Assembly (NCBI GenBank): GCA_036964625.1
Contig: JBALTG010000101.1
Span: forward strand, 1-16,760
Source: Motiliproteus sp036964625
GTDB lineage: Bacteria > Pseudomonadota > Gammaproteobacteria > Pseudomonadales > Balneatricaceae
Length of the DNA stretch: 16,760 nucleotides
Reading direction: 5' to 3'
A program made the translations under genes and the position numbers. Position 1 is the first letter of the stretch. Each line of letters begins with the position of its first letter. This document shows, piece by piece, positions 1 through 7,183 of this stretch. Under the pieces are notes generated by a model. It saw only the letters and a list, made by a program, of their open reading frames with translations, was not told the origin of the DNA and searched no databases.

Positions 1-3
1 GGT

Positions 4-552
4 ATGCGCGACCAGCATTACCAACAGCTGCAGGGGTACCAACTCGCGCATCCGAACAGCCCGCCCCTGGCTGAAATTCTGTCCAGCTGGCAAGCAGGCC
101 TGGGGGTATTACCCGACTGGCTAGGGCTGAGCCCGCAGGATTTCAGCCAGCTGCAAAAGTTTCACTTCGGACCGATCATCAGCCTGCGCAACCAACCCCT
201 GGCGTCAAAACTAGACCACCGCCTCGACGACCTGCGCCTGGACCTGCTGAAGCTGCTGCAACTTCACGCCCGCGATGACAGTAATACGGTACGCTGGGTG
301 GGCGAGTTGATCGCGACCGCCTGCCAAGGCAGTGATCACCTGTGGCAAGACCTGGGGGTCTGGGATCGGACCTCGCTCAGCGCCCTGTTGCAGCACAACT
401 TCCCTACCCTGGCGGCTAAAAACAGCCGCGATATGAAGTGGAAGAAGTTCCTGTTCAAGCAGCTGTGCGAAACCGAAGGGATCTACACCTGTCGCGCCCC
501 GACTTGTGATGAGTGCGCCGATTTTGATGACTGCTTCGGCGCAGAAGACTGA
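4..552 (+). CDS. nifQ: NifQ, molybdenum donor for FeMo-cofactor synthesis
   Basis: NifQ is an Fe-S protein that delivers molybdenum to the NifEN/NifH machinery that assembles FeMo-co in the cytoplasm. The 182-residue protein has the family's C-terminal cysteine signature, C163-x4-C168-x2-C171-x5-C177, which binds the Mo-Fe-S cluster, and the length is normal for NifQ. The ATG at position 4 is the first available start, but the window begins 3 bases upstream, so a longer N-terminus cannot be excluded and no ribosome site can be judged. draG follows 10 bases after the stop, so the two are probably co-transcribed from a promoter outside the window. The identification rests on the cysteine motif and overall sequence style. 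Confidence 0.93.
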   Translation: MRDQHYQQLQGYQLAHPNSPPLAEILSSWQAGLGVLPDWLGLSPQDFSQLQKFHFGPIISLRNQPLASKLDHRLDDLRLDLLKLLQLHARDDSNTVRWVGELIATACQGSDHLWQDLGVWDRTSLSALLQHNFPTLAAKNSRDMKWKKFLFKQLCETEGIYTCRAPTCDECADFDDCFGAED

Positions 553-562
553 GCCGGCCCGG

Positions 563-1519
563 ATGGTCTCTTCGGTACTACCTCACCTTAGCCAACACGT
601 TGATCCCAGCATCGATGACCGCGTAGACCCAGGCGTCCTGCGATTACGCGTCCGTGCTAGTTACCTGGGTCTGGCCATTGGCGATGCACTCGGCGCCACG
701 GTCGAGTTTATGACCCCTCGCGAGATTCATCACCAATACCGGGTTCACAAAGAGATTATCGGTGGCGGCTGGTTACGCCTGAAAAAAGGTCAGGTCACCG
801 ACGATACCACCATGGCACTGGCCCTGGGCCGGGCGATTCTCGCGACTGGCGACATTAACGCCTTACCCATTGCCGCCGCCTTTGATGCGTGGATGCGAGC
901 CAAGCCGGTCGATATCGGCCACACCGTTCGTAGTGGCTTGATCCACTATCGCCGCACCGGAAAAACCACCGCCCCGGAAGATGAGATGAGCGCCGGCAAC
1001 GGTGCCTGCATGCGCTGTCTGCCCATCGCCATCGCGACACTGGGGGCGAGCGAGGCGGAGGTCCGCCAGGCGTCCAAGATTCAGGCCCATATCACCCACC
1101 ACAATCCGCTGTCAGATGCCGGCACCGAAACCGTGATCTTGATGCTCCAGGCACTGTTTAATGGCCAAACACTTAACCAGCAACTGCACCACTACGCTCA
1201 TCCGCTGGCGACAAAACACCCGGAATTCTGTTTTAGAAAACGTCCCTGCCAAAACCCCAGCGGCTTTATCGGCCATACCCTGCGGGTGGTCTTCGAGGCC
1301 TTGTTTGATACCGACTCGTTTGAAGATTGCATTGTAGAAGCGGTCAACCGGGGCGGTGATGCCGATACCACCGGGGCGATCGCCGGGATGCTGGCGGGTG
1401 CCTACTATGCCGAAGCGGCGATCCCGCCGCGCTGGTTAAAGGCGTTGGATGCCAACATCCTCAGCGCCTGCTCAGAGCAGGCGGAACAACTGCTGTCGCT
1501 GCGGCGCCTGTCGGAATAA
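563..1519 (+). CDS. draG: DraG, dinitrogenase reductase ADP-ribosyl hydrolase
   Basis: DraG removes ADP-ribose from the regulatory arginine of NifH, reactivating nitrogenase after ammonium or dark/energy switch-off; DraT adds it. The protein closely follows known DraG: GDALGATVEF near the N-terminus, then GGGWLRLK, VTDDTTMALALGRA, AGNGACMRCLPIA, HHNPLSDA and the C-terminal GGDADTTGA. The paired Asp residues in the TDD and GDAD motifs bind the dinuclear metal centre. The frame is open from an ATG at 506 inside nifQ (337 aa). I prefer ATG 563 (318 aa) because it does not overlap nifQ and is nearer the usual length of about 295 aa, though its ribosome site is weak. The gene converges on the nif operon's last gene with a 37-base gap. 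No draT is visible in the window. Confidence 0.93.
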   Translation: MVSSVLPHLSQHVDPSIDDRVDPGVLRLRVRASYLGLAIGDALGATVEFMTPREIHHQYRVHKEIIGGGWLRLKKGQVTDDTTMALALGRAILATGDINALPIAAAFDAWMRAKPVDIGHTVRSGLIHYRRTGKTTAPEDEMSAGNGACMRCLPIAIATLGASEAEVRQASKIQAHITHHNPLSDAGTETVILMLQALFNGQTLNQQLHHYAHPLATKHPEFCFRKRPCQNPSGFIGHTLRVVFEALFDTDSFEDCIVEAVNRGGDADTTGAIAGMLAGAYYAEAAIPPRWLKALDANILSACSEQAEQLLSLRRLSE

Positions 1520-1556
1520 ATTTCAAGCCACAGCAATCTCGGCCATGGCGCGGGGA

Positions 1557-1823
1557 TTAATCCGGCTCAACTTCTGCGACCACCACCCCAAAGGCGCTAT
1601 CTGGATCGTCCGTTAAGCCCATGCAATGGCCGCCGGAATGGATCAGGTAGAGACAGAAACCGGCGTAAGCGCGATAAGGCTCTGCCGCGCCCATCTCATC
1701 ATCCAAACAATAAACAAGATGCAGCGGCTTAAAAATTTCCCGTACTTCGTTGATGCCCGCATCACTAAAGCCGCAGCGGTTAACCGCGTCGCAGAGCGCA
1801 TCCAGGGTGGTTGTGGCAATCAT
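1557..1823 (-). CDS. Small conserved-looking protein at the end of the nif operon
   Basis: This 88-residue soluble protein has no signal peptide or membrane segment. It contains three scattered cysteines (in DALCDAVNRCG and VYCLDD) plus one in GGHCMG, and an acidic C-terminus. Its start overlaps the stop of nifM (shared ATGA at 1820-1823), which strongly suggests translational coupling and makes it a genuine last gene of the operon. I think similar small proteins of unknown function sit beside nifM/nifZ/nifW in other gammaproteobacterial nif clusters (possibly the DUF6129 family), but that is recollection. No function can be assigned beyond likely involvement in nitrogenase maturation. Confidence 0.7.
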   Translation of the reverse strand: MIATTTLDALCDAVNRCGFSDAGINEVREIFKPLHLVYCLDDEMGAAEPYRAYAGFCLYLIHSGGHCMGLTDDPDSAFGVVVAEVEPD

Positions 1824-2665
1824 GTCAGACTCCGCATCCAGGCCTGCTGGGCTTTACGTTGTTGAACCTCGGTGAGCTTTTGTTGCAGCGTACTCAGCAC
1901 CTCTGCAAACGGGATCCGCTGCGCGGTTTGAATCTCGCTGCACATGACCAGATGCAAACCGACCTCGGTCTCGATCAGCTCGCTGATCTCCCCGGCGTTA
2001 AGCGCAAACAGCGCCTTATCGATCTCAGGGTAGAGGTGTCCTTGCGGAATCCAGCCCATCTCACCACTTTTTAACGCCGAGGGGCATTCCGAGTGGCGTT
2101 GCGCCTGGCGTTGAAAGCGGTCGAGGTCGCCATCGATCTCGGCGCGGATTTTGTTGAGTTTGTTCAGCACCCTAGAGCGACGATTCTCCGGGTAATCCGG
2201 GTTTATCGTAATCAGCAGATGCCAGGCCTGGCGACGCTCTGGCTGAGTAAACTGTTGGGGATGGGACTCATAATAGTGGCGGGCATCGGCTTTACTGGCC
2301 GCTGCAACGGTAGCGGCCTGGCGCTCCAGTATCAGCTCAACGCGCAGTTGCCGCTCAAGCAGTTCACCGAGCGTTGACAGGGTCAGATCGACGCGCTGCA
2401 GATCATCCTGCAAGGCAGCTACATCCTCATACTGCGCCTCAATCTCTGCCAGAGCTTTCCTCAGCAGCTCATCAGGCACGATGACATTGGCAGCCTCGGC
2501 GCTAGACAGGACGTTAGCTTCCATGACCTGCTGATTGGACACCCGTGTTTCGAGCCATTGGTGCTGCTCGGCACTCAGCTCATGTGGCTGCAATTGGAAG
2601 TGATGCTGCGCAGCTCGCAGCAGATAATAAGCGTGGTCTTGAGCGTAATGGCTGGGCAGTTTCAT
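1820..2665 (-). CDS. nifM: NifM, parvulin-type prolyl isomerase for nitrogenase Fe protein maturation
   Basis: NifM is a PpiC-type peptidyl-prolyl cis-trans isomerase needed to give active, correctly folded NifH. The 281-residue protein has the NifM arrangement: a helical N-terminal half of about 130 residues (YYLLRAAQHHF onward), then a parvulin domain from about residue 135 (YYESHPQQFTQPERRQAWHLLI) to about 255, including the SALKSGEMGWIPQG and GEISELIETEVGLHLVM segments typical of the fold. There is no signal sequence, as expected for the cytoplasmic NifM rather than SurA/PrsA-type relatives. The ATG at 2665 overlaps the nifZ stop (ATGA), and a GGAGGG sits about 11 bases upstream within nifZ. 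The downstream 88-aa ORF overlaps its stop in the same way. Confidence 0.95.
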   Translation of the reverse strand: MKLPSHYAQDHAYYLLRAAQHHFQLQPHELSAEQHQWLETRVSNQQVMEANVLSSAEAANVIVPDELLRKALAEIEAQYEDVAALQDDLQRVDLTLSTLGELLERQLRVELILERQAATVAAASKADARHYYESHPQQFTQPERRQAWHLLITINPDYPENRRSRVLNKLNKIRAEIDGDLDRFQRQAQRHSECPSALKSGEMGWIPQGHLYPEIDKALFALNAGEISELIETEVGLHLVMCSEIQTAQRIPFAEVLSTLQQKLTEVQQRKAQQAWMRSLT

Positions 2666-3207
2666 AAACTAAAGCCCTCCGTTAACACCGCAGCGGGACT
2701 GTTATCATCCGCGGGGCTTTCATCCGCGGGCTCTGGCTCATCCATGGACTCTTGCTCATCAATAGTTTCATGCTCAAACGCCTGCAGCGCTTGCTCACTC
2801 ACCTCCAGCGTTCTGCCGGTAAAACGCACCTGATAACGGACCTCGGTATCGGGCTGACGCAGCACGCGTAATACCTGCCCCTGATCGCCGGGCGCGACGA
2901 TCTGTTCGCCATTAATCGCCAGCGTCCGCGTCGCCTGCACATATTGACGAAACTCGAACAGGCTTTCGACCCAAGGCGCGGCAACGGGGATCAGCTCCTC
3001 TTCGCGACAACCCACCTGCACATCCTGCTCCAGAAAATGCACCCGATAGATCACCTGGTCCTGTAAAAAGGTACCTACATCCACCACATACCCGGTGCTG
3101 CCACGCAGTACCAGCAGATCACCGCGCTGTTTGCCAGGAAAGGTGCCGTCATCACGCAGGGTACGGATAACGCGTAGCTCCTGGCCATAGTCGTATTTGG
3201 GATTCAT
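2662..3207 (-). CDS. nifZ: NifZ, MoFe protein P-cluster maturation factor
   Basis: NifZ assists formation of the second P-cluster of the MoFe protein and acts as a chaperone-like partner of NifDK. The protein starts with the family's small beta-barrel region (YDYGQELRVIRTLRDDGTFPG, then LLVLRGSTGYVVDVGTFLQ). A second similar barrel-like segment follows at about residues 95-140 (PGDQGQVLRVL). It ends in an acidic, low-complexity tail with many Glu, Asp and Pro. At 181 residues it is somewhat longer than classical NifZ (about 150), mostly because of this tail. The frame opens at a TTG two codons upstream, but the ATG at 3207 has a good GAGGAG at 3215-3220. It lies 29 bases after nifW and overlaps nifM. 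Confidence 0.93.
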   Translation of the reverse strand: MNPKYDYGQELRVIRTLRDDGTFPGKQRGDLLVLRGSTGYVVDVGTFLQDQVIYRVHFLEQDVQVGCREEELIPVAAPWVESLFEFRQYVQATRTLAINGEQIVAPGDQGQVLRVLRQPDTEVRYQVRFTGRTLEVSEQALQAFEHETIDEQESMDEPEPADESPADDNSPAAVLTEGFSL

Positions 3208-3236
3208 GCTCAAACTCCTCGGCCCGGTGTTAACAA

Positions 3237-3569
3237 TTAACAGAGAAAATCATCGGCACTGACAAAGCCGGGTTCGGGCGCTTTAAACACCCGCAACACT
3301 TTTTGCTCCTGCGCGCTGGAGTCGATAAAATCAACATACGCCTGCTCTAACCAGGACCCGTAATGGGCAAACGCATCAGCACCTTGCGCCAGCGGCGTCT
3401 TCACCAAGTAATCGTGGAAGCGCTGCATAATGTGCAACCGATTCACCTGCACCACCTGGCGGTTATATTGAATGCCGAAATGATCGAGAAGATCATCGGC
3501 GCTGGACAGCTCCTCCAGATCCTCTTGAAGTTGTTCCAGACTTATCGTCATATCACGGTTATCCGTCAT
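3237..3569 (-). CDS. nifW: NifW, nitrogenase-stabilising/protective protein
   Basis: NifW is a small protein that binds MoFe-protein intermediates and is involved in P-cluster maturation and oxygen protection. The 110-residue product shows the family pattern: an N-terminal helix (LEQLQEDLEELSSADDLLDHFGI), the IMQRFHDYL segment and a C-terminal half ending in KVLRVFKAPEPGFVSADDF. The frame is open further upstream, but the ATG at 3569 has AAGGAG at 3577-3582 with normal spacing. In the presumed ancestral arrangement nifV ended in a TAA immediately before this ribosome site. That TAA still exists at the end of the duplicated nifV tail just upstream. Confidence 0.95.
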   Translation of the reverse strand: MTDNRDMTISLEQLQEDLEELSSADDLLDHFGIQYNRQVVQVNRLHIMQRFHDYLVKTPLAQGADAFAHYGSWLEQAYVDFIDSSAQEQKVLRVFKAPEPGFVSADDFLC

Positions 3570-3583
3570 TACAGTCTCCTTAT

Positions 3584-3820
3584 GCACTCAGTTGGCGGTA
3601 ATAGCCCAGCAGTTCGGAACGCCCGGGAGCACGTTTGCGGCGTTCGCTGAAGCGGCGTACCCAGGGCAAAATGCGTGTGGCCTGTTCGCGCTTTAGCTTT
3701 TCAAGCACTCAGTTGGCGGTAATAGCCCAGCAGTTCGGAACGCCCGGGGGCACGTTTGCGACGTTCGCTGAAGCGGCGTACCCAGGGCAAAATGCGTGTG
3801 GCCTGTTCGCGTTTTAGCTT
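3584..3820 (-). repeat. Tandem duplication of the nifV 3' end (2 x 116 bp)
   Basis: Positions 3584-3699 and 3705-3820 are the same 116-base sequence with only three mismatches (3628/3749, 3640/3761 and 3691/3812), separated by five bases. The copy at 3705-3820 is the true end of nifV, closed by TGA at 3701-3703. The other copy is a headless 37-codon nifV tail, still open in the nifV frame and ending in TAA at 3581-3583, just before the nifW ribosome site. No start codon or ribosome site is visible for the extra copy, so it is probably untranslated spacer. The simplest reading is a tandem duplication whose junction created the new TGA. Confidence 0.95.
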
Positions 3821-4840
3821 CAACCCCAGCTCCGCGTAAGCCAGCATCAGACCGCTGATCCCCGAGTGTTTTCCCAGCACCAGACGGTGGACCCGACCGA
3901 TCTCTGCCGGATCGATCGCCTGGTAGTTGCGCGGATCTTTCAGCAGGCCATCGACATGAATCCCCGCCTCATGGGTAAACACCCCCTCTCCGACGACACT
4001 CTTCTGCCAGGACAGCGGCCTTCCTGAGGCCAGCACCACCAGATCACTGAGCTCCTGAAAGCCTTTGAGATTTATCCCCAGCTCATAGCCGTGCAGTTTC
4101 TCCAGCCCCATCACCACCTCTTCCAGCGGCGCGTTGCCGGCGCGTTCTCCCAAGCCGTTAACGGTGGTATTGATATGGGTGGCGCCGCCCAGAGCCGCCG
4201 CCAGCGAGTTGGCGGTCGCCAGCCCCAAGTCGTCATGGGCATGCATCTCCAGATCCAGATCAAAGCGCTGGCTAAGCGTCAGAAACTGAGCATGGACCCC
4301 GAACGGTTCCATAATCCCCAGGGTATCGGCAAACCGAAACCGCCGCGCACCGGCGCCTTGCGCCACCTCGGCAACCGCCAGCAGGAAATCGGGATCGGCG
4401 CGCGAGGCATCCTCGGCACCGATACAGACATCCAGCCCCAGCTCACGCGCCCTGGCCACATGGCGCGGAATCATGGCTAAGACCGCATGGCGATCGCTGT
4501 TTAATTTACTGGCGATCTGTTGATCGGATACCGGGATCGACAGATCCACCATCTGCACCCCTAGATTGGCGCAGAGGCTGATATCATCAGCGCGCATCCG
4601 GCTCCAGACAACGAGGTTGGCATCCAGTTTCAACGCACTCAGGGCACGGATCGAATCGCGCTCGGCGTCGCCCATGGCGGGAATACCGACCTCCAACTCA
4701 TGCACGCCGAGCGCATCCAACTGGCAGGCGATCTCCAGCTTTTCATCCACCGTGAACGCCACTCCGGCTGACTGCTCGCCATCGCGCAAGGTGGTGTCAT
4801 CAATAATCAGTGTTTTGGGTAGCGACTTGTGCAGCGTCAT
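3701..4840 (-). CDS. nifV: NifV, homocitrate synthase
   Basis: NifV condenses acetyl-CoA with 2-oxoglutarate to give homocitrate, the organic ligand of FeMo-co. The 379-residue protein has the HMGL/DRE-TIM barrel start IIDDTTLRDGEQSAGVAF with the RDG(E/Q) metal-site motif, a GARRFRFADTLG segment, the metal-binding HAHDDLGLATANSL motif, and the GERAGNAPLEE and HEAGIHVDG segments of homocitrate/isopropylmalate synthases. The length matches NifV and lacks the leucine-regulatory domain of LeuA. The frame is open to 4948, but ATG 4840 follows a GGAGA with 8-base spacing and starts 19 bases after nifS. Its last 116 bases are duplicated downstream. Confidence 0.96.
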   Translation of the reverse strand: MTLHKSLPKTLIIDDTTLRDGEQSAGVAFTVDEKLEIACQLDALGVHELEVGIPAMGDAERDSIRALSALKLDANLVVWSRMRADDISLCANLGVQMVDLSIPVSDQQIASKLNSDRHAVLAMIPRHVARARELGLDVCIGAEDASRADPDFLLAVAEVAQGAGARRFRFADTLGIMEPFGVHAQFLTLSQRFDLDLEMHAHDDLGLATANSLAAALGGATHINTTVNGLGERAGNAPLEEVVMGLEKLHGYELGINLKGFQELSDLVVLASGRPLSWQKSVVGEGVFTHEAGIHVDGLLKDPRNYQAIDPAEIGRVHRLVLGKHSGISGLMLAYAELGLKLKREQATRILPWVRRFSERRKRAPGRSELLGYYRQLSA

Positions 4841-4859
4841 AACAGCATTCTCCGTTCGA

Positions 4860-6080
4860 TCAGGCGTAGACCGGCGCAAACGCCTGCGCGGGATCGGAGA
4901 CCGGCGCGCCATCGCTCCAGTACGGCGACATCTCGCGTAGCCTGGCAATGATCGACGGCATCACCTCGATCACTTTGTCGATCTCCTGCTTGCTGTTTTC
5001 GCGCGATAACGAGAAACGAATACTGCCGTGGGCGGCGGTATAGGGAATATCCATCGCCCGCATCACATGCGACGGTTCCAACGAACCCGAGGTACAGGCC
5101 GATCCGCTCGATGCGGCGATACCGGCGCGGTTTAGCAGCATCAGGATCGCCTCGCCTTCGACATATTCAAAGGCGATATTGGCGGTATTGGGTAAGCGGT
5201 TGTCCGGGTCACCGGTGACAAAGGCGTGCGGCACTGCGGCCAGGATTCCTGCCTCCAGCCGGTCTCTTAACGACCGCACCCGGGTGTCTTCACAGCTCAG
5301 ATACTGGGTCGCCAGTTCAGCCGCTTTGCCAAGGCCGACAATCGCAGCGCTGTTCTCCGTGCCGGAGCGACGCCCGCGCTCCTGGTGGCCACCGCGCAGC
5401 AGCGGACGGAAGCGGGTGCCGCGCCGCAGGTAAAGCACGCCGATCCCTTTGGGGCCGTGCAGTTTATGCCCCGATAACGACAGCATATCGATGGCCGAGT
5501 GTTTCATATCGATCTTCACTTTACCGACCGCCTGCACCGCATCGGTATGGAACATCACCCCGGCAGCCCGCGCCATCTTGGCCATCTGCTCCACCGGGAA
5601 CAGGGTGCCGGTTTCATTGTTGGCCCACATCACCGTGACCAGTGCCACACGCTGACTCAGTAGCGCGGCGTAAGTCTCCAGATCCAACCGCCCCTTTTTA
5701 TCCACCGGCAAGCGATGAATGCGGTAGCCCTCCTTTTCCAGTTGCTCGCAGACCGCAAGAATCGCGGGATGCTCCACCTGGGTGGTAATGATTTCGTTGC
5801 GATCGGGGTTGGCTTTGAGCGCAGAATAGATGGCGCTACTGTCAGATTCGGTGCCACAGGAGGTGAAAATAATCTCGGTATCGTAAGCCGCACCCAGCAG
5901 ATCGCGCACCTGCTCGCGTCCTTTCTGAATGGCCTTGCCAACGCCATTGGCAAAACTGTGCATCGACGAGGCATTACCAAAAAGCTCGCTGAAATAGGGC
6001 AGCATCGCGGTAACGGCGTCAGGATCGACCCTAGTGGTGGCATTATTATCGAGATAGATTGGTCTAACGTTACTACTCAT
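4860..6080 (-). CDS. nifS: NifS, cysteine desulfurase for nitrogenase Fe-S clusters
   Basis: NifS is a PLP enzyme that converts cysteine to alanine and passes persulfide sulfur to NifU. The 406-residue protein is full length. Key residues visible are H104 (EHPA), which stacks on PLP; K206 in SLSGHKLHGPKG, the Schiff-base lysine; and C329 in ASSGSACTSGSLEPSHV, the catalytic persulfide cysteine. It starts with PIYLDNNATT as the family does. ATG 6080 has GGAGG 8 bases upstream; a GTG two codons earlier is too close to that site. The initiation region has been copied twice upstream (see the repeat and mini-ORFs), so ribosomes may reach this start by reinitiation from short leader ORFs. Confidence 0.97.
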   Translation of the reverse strand: MSSNVRPIYLDNNATTRVDPDAVTAMLPYFSELFGNASSMHSFANGVGKAIQKGREQVRDLLGAAYDTEIIFTSCGTESDSSAIYSALKANPDRNEIITTQVEHPAILAVCEQLEKEGYRIHRLPVDKKGRLDLETYAALLSQRVALVTVMWANNETGTLFPVEQMAKMARAAGVMFHTDAVQAVGKVKIDMKHSAIDMLSLSGHKLHGPKGIGVLYLRRGTRFRPLLRGGHQERGRRSGTENSAAIVGLGKAAELATQYLSCEDTRVRSLRDRLEAGILAAVPHAFVTGDPDNRLPNTANIAFEYVEGEAILMLLNRAGIAASSGSACTSGSLEPSHVMRAMDIPYTAAHGSIRFSLSRENSKQEIDKVIEVMPSIIARLREMSPYWSDGAPVSDPAQAFAPVYA

Positions 6081-6156
6081 AATCACTGCCTCCGACTGTG
6101 AGGGCTAGGTGGGTGTTGTTATCGAGATAAATAGGGGTAGTAACGTTACTACTCAT
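6073..6156 (-). CDS. Leader mini-ORF 2 with NifS-like N-terminus (27 aa)
   Basis: This is the second copy, beginning MSSNVTTPIYLDNN and ending at TAG 6073-6075. The stop lies inside the first codons of the real nifS, again through an ATGAGTAG overlap of eight bases. It differs from mini-ORF 1 at residue 3 (Ser instead of Cys); the remaining codons encode the same peptide. It has its own GGAGG. If translated, ribosomes leaving it would be positioned directly on the nifS start codon. Confidence 0.45.
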   Translation of the reverse strand: MSSNVTTPIYLDNNTHLALTVGGSDYE

Positions 6157-6232
6157 AATCACTGCCTCCGACTGTGAGGGCTAGGTGGGTGTTGTTATCG
6201 AGATAAATTGGGGTAGTAACGTTGCAACTCAT
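6149..6232 (-). CDS. Leader mini-ORF 1 with NifS-like N-terminus (27 aa)
   Basis: This 27-codon ORF begins MSCNVTTPIYLDNN, which mirrors the true NifS start MSSNVRPIYLDNN, and then runs into unrelated sequence up to TAG at 6149-6151. It has the same GGAGG ribosome site as nifS, and this site overlaps the nifU stop codon. The final codons overlap the next start in an eight-base ATGAGTAG, a layout that permits termination-reinitiation. I infer it is translated from the intact ribosome site. It arose by duplication and may have no function as a peptide. Confidence 0.45.
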   Translation of the reverse strand: MSCNVTTPIYLDNNTHLALTVGGSDYE

Positions 6233-6234
6233 AA

Positions 6235-7119
6235 TCACTGCCTCCGGCTGGGGGTTGGGTTATTGTTAACCGGTATCAGGCGCACGAACTCGCCCAATGT
6301 TTCCACCAGCCGCTGCTGAATCCAACCCAGGGTTGCGCTGGCCATCTGGCAATCGCCACAGGCGCCGTCGAGCTTGACGAAGATCTTCTCTTCTTGCACT
6401 TCAATCAAACTGATATCGCCGCCGTCCGCTTTCAACTGCGGCCGCACCTCGTCAAACACCGCCAGGATTCTTTGCACCCGCTGTACCAGGCTCATCGGCA
6501 TAGGTTCCGCCGGGGATGCCAAAGCGGCGTCGGTAACGGCACGTTCATCACTCTCGGCCATCACTTTATTGATGATCTCCTCGATGCCTTCGTGGCAGGC
6601 CGTACAGCTGCCTCCGGCCTTGGTGTAATGACTCACCTCCTCGACGGTATGCAGGTTATTGGCACGCACGGTCTTCTCGATCAGCACCGCATCCACCGCA
6701 AAACATTTGCAGATCAGCGCGCCCTCTTCGTGATCGTCCTCCCAGACTTCACCGCGATAGTTGGCAATCGCCGCCTGCAGCGCTTCCTGCCCCATCACCG
6801 AGCAGTGCATCTTCTCGGGCGGTAAACCATCGAGGTAATCGGCGATGTCCTGGTTGGTCACCTTGAGCGCCTCATCCAGGGTCATGCCTTTGATGATCTC
6901 GGTCAGCGCCGAGGAGGAGGCGATGGCCGAACCACAACCAAAGGTCTGGAACCCGGCATCCTCGATCACCTGGGTCTCGTCATTCACCTTCAGGGTCAGA
7001 CGCAGGGCATCGCCACAGCTGAGCGAGCCTACATCGCCCACCCCATTGGCGTTTTCAACCGCTTTGGCATTCTTAGGTTCAAAGAACAGTTCTTTTACCT
7101 TGTCGGAGTATTCCCACAT
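6235..7119 (-). CDS. nifU: NifU, modular Fe-S cluster scaffold
   Basis: NifU builds 2Fe-2S and 4Fe-4S clusters with sulfur from NifS and passes them to NifH and other nif proteins. All three modules are present in 294 residues. The N-terminal IscU-like scaffold has C35, C62 and C106. The central BFD-like permanent 2Fe-2S domain has C137, C139, C172 and C175. The C-terminal Nfu domain has C254-x2-C257 (DGACGDC). The first seven cysteine numbers agree with those I recall for Azotobacter NifU. The frame runs open to 7356, but ATG 7119 follows GAGGGGAA at normal spacing and gives the family start MWEYSDKVKELFFEPKN. The gap to the upstream iscA is 64 bases. Confidence 0.97.
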   Translation of the reverse strand: MWEYSDKVKELFFEPKNAKAVENANGVGDVGSLSCGDALRLTLKVNDETQVIEDAGFQTFGCGSAIASSSALTEIIKGMTLDEALKVTNQDIADYLDGLPPEKMHCSVMGQEALQAAIANYRGEVWEDDHEEGALICKCFAVDAVLIEKTVRANNLHTVEEVSHYTKAGGSCTACHEGIEEIINKVMAESDERAVTDAALASPAEPMPMSLVQRVQRILAVFDEVRPQLKADGGDISLIEVQEEKIFVKLDGACGDCQMASATLGWIQQRLVETLGEFVRLIPVNNNPTPSRRQ

Positions 7120-7183
7120 ATCGGTTCCCCTCTTTGCGGGCCAGCACGCGACCGCAACAGCTGTTACAAATGGATAAATTCGC

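Larger units (their letters stand above)
6046..6265 (-). repeat. Threefold tandem repeat of the nifS initiation region (76-bp period)
   Basis: Three tandem units (6046-6118, 6119-6194 and 6195 to about 6265) each carry, in the minus direction, a GGAGG ribosome site, the ATG and the first codons of nifS. Start codons lie exactly 76 bases apart at 6232, 6156 and 6080. Positions 6065-6118 and 6141-6194 are identical over 54 bases. The two outer units differ by only four or so substitutions across the part they share. The unit inside nifS has a three-base deletion after AACGTT relative to the others. The upstream part of each unit (CGGAGGCAGTGA) matches the nifU stop region, so the unit spans the ancestral nifU-nifS junction. 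Confidence 0.95.

Noticed and set aside
1520..1556. Terminator between convergent draG and the nif operon
   Set aside because: Only a short GCCATGGC palindrome is visible; there is no stem with a T-run.
6046..6265. CRISPR-like direct repeats
   Set aside because: The repeats are adjacent without spacers and each carries the nifS ribosome site and start, so they are gene-end duplications.
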